DNA of 5,871 nucleotides from Nitrospirota bacterium (GTDB lineage Bacteria; Nitrospirota; Nitrospiria; Nitrospirales; UBA8639), in contig CP070743.1 in assembly GCA_020348185.1 (NCBI GenBank), positions 348,618 to 354,488 of the forward strand, read 5' to 3'. Made by a program: the position numbers and the translations under genes. The notes under the pieces are model-generated. The model worked only from the letters and a program-made list of their open reading frames with translations. It did not search any database and was not told the origin of the DNA. Shown one piece after another: positions 1 to 5,159 of the stretch. The first letter of the stretch is position 1; the number at the start of each line of letters is the position of its first letter.

Positions 1-407
1 TACCGGAGGATTTCCTAAAAGAGGACAAAGACTTCTCGGGTGACTTGAAAAAATTCTGCGAATTGACAGAACAATTAACCAAACACTATTTGCCCCCTCC
101 GACTCAACACCTTGAGCCAAAGGGATACGTCATTACTGTTCCTTTGAGATCCCCGTATCAGGGAATTGAAGCCTTGCTTTGGACCACGAACAGCCTCGAT
201 GATGCCATTGCGTTTGTCAGTCTTCTCCAAGGGGGAAACCTGAAAGCCATGAAAGTCTATGCCACGATTCCATGGGGCCCAGAACCCACCGCCACCTGTA
301 CCGAATGCCCAATTAAGGAATTGGTGTTTTCTGCCAAGGGCATGAAAGAACAGCTTCAGGAGTTAAAGAGGAAAGAGGGTCAAAAGGAGTCAACGACAGG
401 TCCTTAG
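1..407 (+). CDS. Unrecognised protein, 3' part of gene (5' end outside window)
   Basis: An open frame runs from the first complete codon (base 3) to the TAG at 405-407, about 134 codons, with no stop before the left edge. The only in-frame start-like codon near the edge is TTG at 45 (giving 120 residues). It has no well-spaced ribosome binding site: the GGAGG at 5-9 is far too distant. The gene therefore most likely begins upstream of the window. I do not recognise the family. The visible part is soluble, with no membrane segment. It has a proline-rich stretch (YLPPPTQ), a hydrophobic core that could form a small alpha/beta fold (GYVITVPL, then IEALLWTTNSLDDAIAFVSLLQ), one CTEC cysteine pair and a charged lysine/glutamate-rich tail ending near the stop. 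A single CxxC pair is too little to claim metal binding. The next genes converge on it from the other strand. It is probably a real gene; its function is unknown. Confidence 0.6.
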   Translation, partial: PEDFLKEDKDFSGDLKKFCELTEQLTKHYLPPPTQHLEPKGYVITVPLRSPYQGIEALLWTTNSLDDAIAFVSLLQGGNLKAMKVYATIPWGPEPTATCTECPIKELVFSAKGMKEQLQELKRKEGQKESTTGP

Positions 408-466
408 CAAACCTTGTCGTGGGGAAGAACTAGGCAAGAACAAGAGCCGTTCATGAAGATCTATTT

Positions 467-667
467 TCAATCGCCTTCAGGTTCCGAACTGCCATGCTGA
501 TGAGTGACCTGGTCCTCCTCGAAGAGCTCGGCCATCTCTTCAGCCATCATATCTTCGTCACTGGGAACCGATACCACGTTTAATTCCTTTGGAGATTTCG
601 GCTTCTTCGGAGGTGTGGCCGAAGATTCAGGTTGTTCGTTTTCTGTTTGTTCGTCCGGGGTATTCAA
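467..667 (-). CDS. Small acidic, probably disordered protein of unknown function
   Basis: This 66-residue frame starts at TTG (665-667 on the complement) and stops at TGA (467-469). The start is supported by a GGAGA six bases upstream; the frame has no ATG or GTG ahead of it before an upstream stop at 698-700. The protein is hydrophilic and low in complexity. It has an N-terminal region rich in Glu, Gln, Pro and Ser, a basic Lys/Pro patch near residues 20-28 (PPKKPKSPKE), a short hydrophobic stretch NVVSVPS, and a strongly acidic helix-like segment near residues 36-52 (SDEDMMAEEMAELFEEDQ). There is no signal peptide or membrane segment. It lies about 50 bases downstream of the double zinc-ribbon gene on the same strand, suggesting a shared transcript. 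I do not recognise a family. The amphipathic acidic segment could be a protein-binding motif, but that is inference. A competing frame on the opposite strand looks non-protein-like (serine/phenylalanine-rich). Confidence 0.45.
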   Translation of the reverse strand: MNTPDEQTENEQPESSATPPKKPKSPKELNVVSVPSDEDMMAEEMAELFEEDQVTHQHGSSEPEGD

Positions 668-717
668 ATGGATTCTCCAAAATAACGAATCAAGAGTTTA
701 GAGTATATATATTCCCC

Positions 718-1092
718 TTATTCAAAGGACTCAAGTGAAGACCTTTCCGGAAATCGGTGATGACAACTTTTGCAGGTCAAGAAATAGATTGATTCTCGAA
801 CTGACATGACGATACGAAACTCTAAATCGAATTCGCGCTTTTGGCATTTAGGACAGGAGATTTCTCGAAGACGATAGGGCACATCGGGCTGAGTCCTTAA
901 ATAAAACTCCATATCCGTATAGACAGGAAATGTATAGTAACAGCTCTTGCAGATCGCCTTCCATTCCCCATCATCCTTGATGCTCCGACTGTCAATTCCA
1001 AATTGGTTTGACTTGCAGATTGCACACTTCACCTGTCCTAACCGTTCTTCTACCTGTTTAACTCCAAGCGTTGTCATGAAAGAAGTCGCCAC
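718..1092 (-). CDS. Tandem double zinc-ribbon protein of unknown function
   Basis: The 124-residue frame ends at TAA (718-720). It has four CxxC pairs: C23/C26, C48/C51, C80/C83 and C107/C110. These group into two four-cysteine zinc ribbons with gaps of 21 and 23 residues between the pairs. The two halves resemble each other: each ends in CKSC, then two Tyr or His residues, then xFP (CKSCYYTFP and CKSCHHRFP). This points to an internal duplication of about 57 residues. Such ribbons normally bind structural Zn and serve nucleic-acid or protein contacts. There are no catalytic motifs, signal peptide or membrane helices. The start is uncertain: GTG at 1092 gives the full length, and an ATG at 1077 would remove five residues; neither has a clear Shine-Dalgarno. 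A candidate promoter lies upstream (1144-1172). The gene is divergent from mutM and is followed by the small acidic protein gene. It is likely real; its exact role is unknown. Confidence 0.7.
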   Translation of the reverse strand: MATSFMTTLGVKQVEERLGQVKCAICKSNQFGIDSRSIKDDGEWKAICKSCYYTFPVYTDMEFYLRTQPDVPYRLREISCPKCQKREFDLEFRIVMSVRESIYFLTCKSCHHRFPERSSLESFE

Positions 1093-1143
1093 ACGATATT
1101 ATTCAGTTTGGTCTACCCGTTGCTAACGAAAGTTCACTTACGT

Positions 1144-1172
1144 AGTATAAGTCCCCAGATCACCGTGCGCAA
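1144..1172 (-). promoter_or_regulatory. Candidate sigma70-like promoter for the zinc-ribbon gene
   Basis: On the complement strand, TTGCGC (1172-1167) is followed after exactly 17 bases by TATACT (1149-1144). The start of transcription would fall near 1137, leaving a leader of about 45 bases before the GTG at 1092. The -10 box sits inside an ACTTA...TAAGT dyad (1136-1152). The -35 box is a poor match beyond TTG, so the call rests mainly on the spacing and the -10. Confidence 0.35.
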
Positions 1173-1240
1173 CTAAACATATCCAAGGCCCTCTTCCTTA
1201 TTATGTGTCTCACCATCTTCTTGGGATCCTCTTTTGCCAA
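1160..1240 (-). other. Possible tiny ORF or decayed gene remnant
   Basis: In the 312-base gap between the zinc-ribbon gene and mutM, the complement strand has a short frame from TTG (1240-1238) to TGA (1162-1160). It encodes about 26 residues with a protein-like, basic make-up (reading MAKEDPKKMVRHIIRKRA and onward). The open frame extends back to about 1270 and includes the segment LDQWWKL. A second frame just upstream reads VIPVETLRALI, so a single shift near 1255 would join the two into a longer peptide. This may be a frameshifted relic or chance. There is no clear ribosome binding site beyond a weak GGTGG. The rest of the gap (1241-1404) shows no recognisable gene. Confidence 0.2.
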
Positions 1241-1404
1241 TTTCCACCATTGATCAAGGCACGCAAAGTTTCAACAGGGATGACGGAAACCCCTTTCGCC
1301 TATTCCTGCTCTCAGTTCTCGACCCATCACCGTTGCACGAATGTTGCTCCTTATTCCCTTGTCGCGCTGCAACATTAACACCCGTTGAACATTGAACCAT
1401 CAGC

Positions 1405-2235
1405 ATGCCTGAACTACCGGAAACTGAAGTCATTCTAGATCACCTAAGGAAGAAAATTCTTGGGAGTACGATCTCCGGCCTTCGAATCGAACGGAAGGAT
1501 ATCATTCGAACAGGCCTATCCTCCTGGCCTTGGTATATTGGATCCCAGATTCGCGACATCTCACGAAATGGCAAGAGTATCGTGCTCTCCTGTGCGAAAG
1601 GGTCAAAAACTCGCTACCTTTTGGCCGAGTTGGGGATGACCGGCTTGTTCCTCTTTCCCGGTTCAACGCTTGGGAGGACCAAACACATCCATATTGCCAT
1701 TACCTTAGAACACGCACCTGTTTCTCACCTTTATTATTGGAACCCTCGACGCTTTGGACGAGTGTATTTGTTTGATCGCCAACACCTCGACCAATTTCTC
1801 CAACGCCGTTTTGGGGTGGACCCCTTCGCTATGACCCATGAAGCTTTTTGCTTGACAATCGGTCAATCTCGAGGTCGAGTAAAGGCCCTACTCTTAAATC
1901 AACACAAAATCGCCGGCATCGGCAATATCTATGCGAATGAAATTTTGTATCGAGCTGGAATTCATCCTCATGCAAAAGGGTGCCGATTGTCGAAAGCTTC
2001 CCTCATGCGACTCTATCATTCCACCCAAACGGTATTGCGAGAGGCGATTGCGCATGGAGGATCGACTATTCGGGATTTTTGCGCACCAGACGGGACCTCG
2101 GGGCGCTTTCAAGAACACCACGCGGTGTACCAGAAGACGGCGACCCCCTGCCCACGGGGATGCGCAACGACGATCCAACGTTTGATAAGGGAACGGAGTT
2201 CTTTCTTTTGTCCCCGGTGCCAAAAGCGGAATTAA
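1405..2235 (+). CDS. mutM: Formamidopyrimidine-DNA glycosylase (Fpg/MutM)
   Basis: MutM is a cytoplasmic bifunctional DNA glycosylase/AP lyase that starts base-excision repair of 8-oxoguanine and formamidopyrimidines. The 276 residues fit the family, which is about 270. The N-terminus MPELPETEV supplies the catalytic Pro and Glu just after the initiator Met, which fixes the ATG at 1405 despite no clear Shine-Dalgarno. The conserved lysine is K57 (RNGK). GMTG (M78) and NPRRFG (R115, F117) carry the residues expected to fill the space left by the flipped-out base. The helix-two-turn-helix DNA-binding region includes IAGIGNIYANEILYRAGIHP (N174). A C-terminal zinc finger has C249, C253, C269 and C272, with R264 matching the DNA-binding arginine. 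The first cysteine pair is CPRGC (CxxxC) rather than the usual CxxC, while the overall finger length is kept. The gene stands alone between two gaps of more than 300 bases, so it probably has its own promoter, though I could not identify one. Confidence 0.96.
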   Translation: MPELPETEVILDHLRKKILGSTISGLRIERKDIIRTGLSSWPWYIGSQIRDISRNGKSIVLSCAKGSKTRYLLAELGMTGLFLFPGSTLGRTKHIHIAITLEHAPVSHLYYWNPRRFGRVYLFDRQHLDQFLQRRFGVDPFAMTHEAFCLTIGQSRGRVKALLLNQHKIAGIGNIYANEILYRAGIHPHAKGCRLSKASLMRLYHSTQTVLREAIAHGGSTIRDFCAPDGTSGRFQEHHAVYQKTATPCPRGCATTIQRLIRERSSFFCPRCQKRN

Positions 2236-2251
2236 AGCCTAACACTTGTTA

Positions 2252-2306
2252 GTCAAAATGGTCTCAAAGTCAAAGTGTCAAAGGGAAAAATACCAAGAAG
2301 TCAAAG
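2252..2306. repeat. Degenerate GTCAAA(G) repeat cluster
   Basis: GTCAAA occurs at 2252, 2269, 2277 and 2300, with a variant TCTCAAAG at 2262. The spacing is irregular (17, 8 and 23 bases). The unit is close to the reverse complement of the TTCGAC units found 75-190 bases downstream. For example, GTCTCAAAGTC (2261-2271) pairs with GACTTTTAGAC (2381-2391) with one mismatch. Confidence 0.5.
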
Positions 2307-2377
2307 AAACGCATGATCAAAATTCAAAAAGCCTCCTTGCTTCTGGAAACAGAGCATACGCCCTAAATGATGACCCC

Positions 2378-2441
2378 TTCGACTTTTAGACTTTTCGACC
2401 CTTTCGACCATGGGCTTATTCGACCTTTTCGACTCTTCGAC
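2378..2441. repeat. Six-copy TTCGAC short repeat array
   Basis: TTCGAC occurs at 2378, 2394, 2403, 2419, 2428 and 2436. The start-to-start steps are 16, 9, 16, 9 and 8 bases, so part of the array has a 25-base higher period. Units are usually preceded by T or CT and followed by C or T, giving runs such as CTTTTCGACCCTTTCGACC. The spacers are too short and irregular for CRISPR. The array lies upstream of the phoH promoter, so it could be a binding-site cluster or a neutral intergenic repeat. I cannot tell which. Confidence 0.65.
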
Positions 2442-2463
2442 CCTGAAACTTGTAACCTGAAAC
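2442..2463. repeat. CCTGAAAC direct repeat
   Basis: CCTGAAAC is present at 2442-2449 and again at 2456-2463, with a 14-base step. It follows directly on the TTCGAC array and may belong to the same repeat family or tract. Confidence 0.5.
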
Positions 2464-2497
2464 CTTTTTCTCTATTCCCTCACCACTGGCCTCTTCC

Positions 2498-2526
2498 TTG
2501 TCAGCCTCTACCCCCTCTGCTAAAAT
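2498..2526 (+). promoter_or_regulatory. Sigma70-like promoter upstream of phoH
   Basis: TTGTCA (2498-2503) and TAAAAT (2521-2526) are separated by exactly 17 bases. Each matches the consensus -35 (TTGACA) or -10 (TATAAT) at most positions. Transcription would start near 2533, giving a leader of about 70 bases before the phoH GTG. It probably drives phoH-ybeY and perhaps the genes beyond. Confidence 0.55.
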
Positions 2527-2581
2527 AATCTATCTTGGTGGATAACTAACTTTTGCCAACAGTTTCTTAATATTTCTCAAT

Positions 2582-2588
2582 AAGGAGG
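2582..2588 (+). promoter_or_regulatory. Strong Shine-Dalgarno sequence of phoH, unusually far from the start
   Basis: AAGGAGG is a full match to the anti-Shine-Dalgarno core. The only standard start codon in the phoH frame near it is GTG at 2606, leaving 17 bases between them instead of the usual 5-10. Upstream in frame there is no ATG, GTG or TTG before a stop at 2543. Confidence 0.6.
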
Positions 2589-2605
2589 CTGCTTTAACCA
2601 AACCC

Positions 2606-3667
2606 GTGCGCAAACTTAAACTTCGCGAAGACGTCAATCTCGCCAATCTTTTCGGCCCGCATGATCTGCATCTCAGAATGATCGAAGGGGAACTCCGAGT
2701 ACGTATGACGGCTCGGGGCGATGAAATCACCCTTGACGGTCAACCTGATGCCGTTTTGCGGGCCGAGCGTATTTTGAATGAATTGGCCGATTGGACTCGA
2801 GATTACTACGAATTGAAGCCCGATGACATTACCCGGGCCCTTCGAGCCACGGAACAGGATAGCAGCCTTCCCCTGAAGAAAGGAGCCTTCAGGGCCGGTT
2901 CCTTTATGTCCAAAAAGGGTAGTGTGGTTCCGAAAAGCCCTTCCCAGCAAACCTATCTCGAAGCGATTCAACACTATGACCTGGTGATTGCCATCGGCCC
3001 GGCCGGCACAGGGAAAACCTACCTGGCGATGGCCATGGCCCTATCAGCTCTCAGCAAAAAGGAAGTGAGCCGCATCGTTCTGGCCCGGCCGGCCGTGGAA
3101 GCGGGAGAACGGCTTGGATTTTTGCCTGGAGATATGTTCGCAAAAGTTCATCCTTACCTTCGTCCCCTTTATGACGCCTTGTACAGCATGATGGATGTTG
3201 AACGGGCCAATCGCTTAATTGAACGAGGGGAAATCGAAATCGCACCGTTAGCCTTTATGCGAGGTCGAACGCTCAACGATTCTTTTGTAATTTTGGATGA
3301 AGCCCAAAATGCCACTGCCGAACAAATGAAAATGTTTTTAACGCGACTCGGCTTGAATTCTAAGGCCGTGGTCACCGGTGATATCACCCAAATCGATCTT
3401 CCCTCATCCCAGATGTCCGGCCTGGTGCAAATTTCCGAAATTCTTCAGGGGATCGAGGTTATCAAATTTGTTCACTTTTCTGAACGTGATGTCGTACGCC
3501 ATCGTTTGGTTCAAGAAATTATCAAAGCCTATGATCAATATGGTCAAAAAACCGAACAATTGATTTCTGAAGCGAACGGTGAAAAAGATGAACCCGTGCC
3601 ACCTACTCGTTTTGACAATCGAAAGGTAATTCGAAGAGGGCAGCGCTTTAAGGATGTATCGGGCTGA
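2606..3667 (+). CDS. phoH: PhoH-family ATPase (YbeZ-like)
   Basis: This is a cytoplasmic P-loop NTPase of the PhoH/YbeZ family, linked to YbeY-dependent rRNA processing and RNA metabolism. The 353 residues fit the family. The N-terminal region (residues 1-105) starts KLREDVNLANLFGPHDLHLRM and resembles the KH-like or accessory domain of PhoH proteins. The ATPase domain follows: Walker A GPAGTGKT (131-138), the family motif RPAVEAGERLGFLPGD (161-176), RGRTLNDSF (219-227), Walker B VILDEAQN (228-235) and TGD at 257-259. A basic region VVRHRLVQ (296-303) follows, then a charged C-terminal tail. The GTG at 2606 is the only standard start codon available upstream of the conserved N-terminus, though the Shine-Dalgarno is 17 bases away. 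A good promoter lies at 2498-2526. The TGA stop (3665-3667) overlaps the ybeY ATG by one base. That coupling fits the known YbeZ-YbeY partnership. Confidence 0.95.
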   Translation: MRKLKLREDVNLANLFGPHDLHLRMIEGELRVRMTARGDEITLDGQPDAVLRAERILNELADWTRDYYELKPDDITRALRATEQDSSLPLKKGAFRAGSFMSKKGSVVPKSPSQQTYLEAIQHYDLVIAIGPAGTGKTYLAMAMALSALSKKEVSRIVLARPAVEAGERLGFLPGDMFAKVHPYLRPLYDALYSMMDVERANRLIERGEIEIAPLAFMRGRTLNDSFVILDEAQNATAEQMKMFLTRLGLNSKAVVTGDITQIDLPSSQMSGLVQISEILQGIEVIKFVHFSERDVVRHRLVQEIIKAYDQYGQKTEQLISEANGEKDEPVPPTRFDNRKVIRRGQRFKDVSG

Positions 3668-4125
3668 TGCCCGTTCTTTGCCGGTGTCGGCTCCGTCGAA
3701 GGATTGTCCATGAACCTCGTCTAATCAAATTAGCTCTAAAGATAGTGGAAGCTACCGGGGAGCCCGAAGCTGAACTCAGTTTGGAAATTGTTGGTAATAC
3801 ACGAATTCGTCGCCTAAACCGCCAATATCGCCAACAAGATCGCCCCACCGATGTTCTAGCCTTCTCCATACGGGAAGCCGCCGGTCCTCGAACTCCCCTT
3901 CTGGGTGACGTCGTCATATCCTTTCCCAAAGCTGCCGGACAGGCTTCGCGATATGGTCATTCTATTGAAGAAGAGCTGATGAAATTACTGGTCCATGGCA
4001 TTCTCCATTTGAAAGGATTTGACCATGAAAAGGGAGAATTGGAAGCCCGTCGCATGCATCGCAAGGAACGAGAAATTCTTGAAACCCTTCGGCCCCTGCC
4101 CAAGTTTTTGATGGAGCATCAATAA
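3667..4125 (+). CDS. ybeY: Endoribonuclease / rRNA maturation factor YbeY
   Basis: YbeY is a zinc-dependent single-strand endoribonuclease needed for 16S rRNA 3'-end maturation and ribosome quality control in the cytoplasm. The 152 residues match the family. The metal-binding signature is HGILHLKGFDH, with H110, H114 and H120. The other family blocks are present: RIRRLNRQYRQQDRPTDVLAF (46-66, including the conserved R59) and LLGDVVIS (78-85). The ATG at 3667 overlaps the phoH stop (TGATG), and an AAGGA about 12 bases upstream inside phoH may serve as ribosome binding site. Translational coupling with phoH is therefore likely. The N-terminal CRCRLRRR stretch is unusually basic, and the true start could be slightly downstream, but no other start codon is better placed. 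The next conserved gene, ftsY, starts about 116 bases on. Confidence 0.95.
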   Translation: MPVLCRCRLRRRIVHEPRLIKLALKIVEATGEPEAELSLEIVGNTRIRRLNRQYRQQDRPTDVLAFSIREAAGPRTPLLGDVVISFPKAAGQASRYGHSIEEELMKLLVHGILHLKGFDHEKGELEARRMHRKEREILETLRPLPKFLMEHQ

Positions 4126-4157
4126 AATGACTTTGCCATACCAACGGAGATTACACT

Positions 4158-4185
4158 TTCGGGGTTCGGGGTTCTGGTTTCGGGC
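4158..4185 (+). repeat. Four-copy heptad tandem repeat (TTCGGGG)
   Basis: There are four consecutive 7-base units with perfect period: TTCGGGG, TTCGGGG, TTCTGGT and TTCGGGC. The array lies in the gap between ybeY and ftsY, about 55 bases before the ftsY start. It shares the TTCG core with the repeat array upstream of phoH, but the unit differs. It could be slippage-prone. There is no sign that it forms a terminator. Confidence 0.65.
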
Positions 4186-4241
4186 TAAGAAATCTTCGAA
4201 CTTTAAACGTGATTGTTTTTTGTTTCAGGGCGGATTATTCG

Positions 4242-5159
4242 ATGAAATGGGTTAAACGACTACATGAAGGTTTAGCCAAGACCCGGAAAGAAGTTCGGGG
4301 ATCGCTAAAACGATTATTTCGCGCCCGAACGGACCCTGCAGTCTTAGAAGATCTAGAAGGCGCGCTTCTCGGAGCTGATATTGGGGTTCGGGTCACCGAC
4401 CGTCTCATGGATCAATTACACAAGCGAAGCACTCCCGATGGCTCGACTGACCCCCTCGACATCATCAGGCACACGCTGTTGGAAATCTTTGAGCCTGTTC
4501 AATCCGATACGCTTGAGATGCTGGTTCAAAAGGGAACGCATCCGTTTGTCCTGCTGACGGTAGGGATTAATGGGGTTGGTAAAACCACCACGTTGGCAAA
4601 ACTTGGCAGTCGGTTCCAGCAGGCGGGCATCAAATCCTTGATGGTGGCCGGCGACACCTTTCGTGCCGCTGCGATTGAACAGCTAGAAATCTGGGGAAGC
4701 AAAATCGGCGTGGAGGTCATTCGCCATCAACAGGGCTCTGACCCTGCAGCGGTGGTCTTCGATGGTATTGCTGCAGCCAAATCGAGAAATGTTGATGTCG
4801 TGCTGATTGACACCGCCGGCCGGCTTCATACTAAAGTCAATTTAATGGAAGAGCTTCGGAAAATAAAGCGAGTGATTAGCCGGGAGCTCCCTGGCGCTCC
4901 ACATGAAATTTTACTTATCCTTGATGCCACTTTAGGACAAAATACGATTGCGCAAGCCAGGGAATTTCATGAAGCCCTCGGTGTCACAGGGTTGGCGTTG
5001 ACGAAATTGGATGGGACCGCTCGTGGGGGAGTCGTCGTAGCCATTGCAGAGGAGCTGAAGATTCCCATCCGGTTGATTGGTGTCGGAGAGGCAGAGGAAG
5101 ATCTACAGGACTTCAACTCACAAGAATTTGTTAATGCCTTATTTGAGATAAACGATTAA
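4242..5159 (+). CDS. ftsY: Signal recognition particle receptor FtsY
   Basis: FtsY is the membrane-associated GTPase that receives SRP-bound ribosomes and hands them to the Sec translocon. From the ATG at 4242 the protein has 305 residues. That is the compact NG-domain form without the long acidic A domain seen in E. coli. The N-terminus MKWVKRLHEGLAKTRKEV is an amphipathic basic helix of the kind that binds membrane lipid. The N domain contains LEDLEGALLGADIGV (35-49). The GTPase motifs are G1 GINGVGKTT (108-116), G2 DTFRAAA (138-144), G3 DTAG (190-193), G4 TKLDG (254-258) and the closing loop GVGEAEEDLQDF (280-291). I chose 4242 because AGGGCGGA lies about seven bases upstream; a GTG at 4209 would add 11 atypical residues. 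The stop overlaps the next gene's ATG by one base. Confidence 0.95.
   Translation: MKWVKRLHEGLAKTRKEVRGSLKRLFRARTDPAVLEDLEGALLGADIGVRVTDRLMDQLHKRSTPDGSTDPLDIIRHTLLEIFEPVQSDTLEMLVQKGTHPFVLLTVGINGVGKTTTLAKLGSRFQQAGIKSLMVAGDTFRAAAIEQLEIWGSKIGVEVIRHQQGSDPAAVVFDGIAAAKSRNVDVVLIDTAGRLHTKVNLMEELRKIKRVISRELPGAPHEILLILDATLGQNTIAQAREFHEALGVTGLALTKLDGTARGGVVVAIAEELKIPIRLIGVGEAEEDLQDFNSQEFVNALFEIND

Larger units (their letters stand above)
2236..2605. other. Intergenic region between mutM and phoH
   Basis: These 370 bases hold no recognisable protein or RNA gene. From left to right they contain a weak 5-bp hairpin just after mutM (CTAAC-ACTT-GTTAG, 2239-2252, no T-run), degenerate GTCAAA repeats, an unstructured stretch (about 2307-2375), TTCGAC repeats, a CCTGAAAC direct repeat, a pyrimidine-rich tract (about 2464-2520), and the promoter and Shine-Dalgarno sequence for phoH. 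Confidence 0.7.

Noticed and set aside
504..701. 65-residue plus-strand frame opposite the small acidic protein gene
   Set aside because: Its product is a serine/phenylalanine/glycine-rich string without protein-like structure. The minus-strand frame has a better ribosome binding site and composition.
702..734. Separate promoter for the small acidic gene (TTGAGT ... TATACT on the complement)
   Set aside because: The spacer is 21 bases, outside the normal range. Read-through from the zinc-ribbon gene is simpler.
1333..1357. Promoter for mutM (TTGCAC ... TATTCC)
   Set aside because: The spacer is only 13 bases, too short for a sigma70 promoter.
1894..2223. 109-residue minus-strand frame and overlapping plus frames inside mutM
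   Set aside because: They lie wholly within mutM, whose identity is certain, and show no family motifs.
2239..2252. Terminator after mutM (CTAAC-ACTT-GTTAG)
   Set aside because: The stem is only 5 bp with few G-C pairs and no run of T follows.
2378..2441. CRISPR-like array
   Set aside because: The repeats are six bases long, spacers are 2-10 bases, and no cas gene is nearby.
2594..2974. 126-residue minus-strand frame antisense to the start of phoH
   Set aside because: It is a shadow of the phoH coding frame with no start signal or recognisable motif.
3648..3929. 93-residue minus-strand frame opposite ybeY
   Set aside because: It is arginine/serine-rich, as expected of an antisense shadow, and ybeY is unambiguous.
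4209..4241. GTG start giving FtsY 11 more residues
   Set aside because: The added residues (MIVFCFRADYS) are unlike FtsY N-termini, and the ATG at 4242 has a better placed AGGGCGGA.
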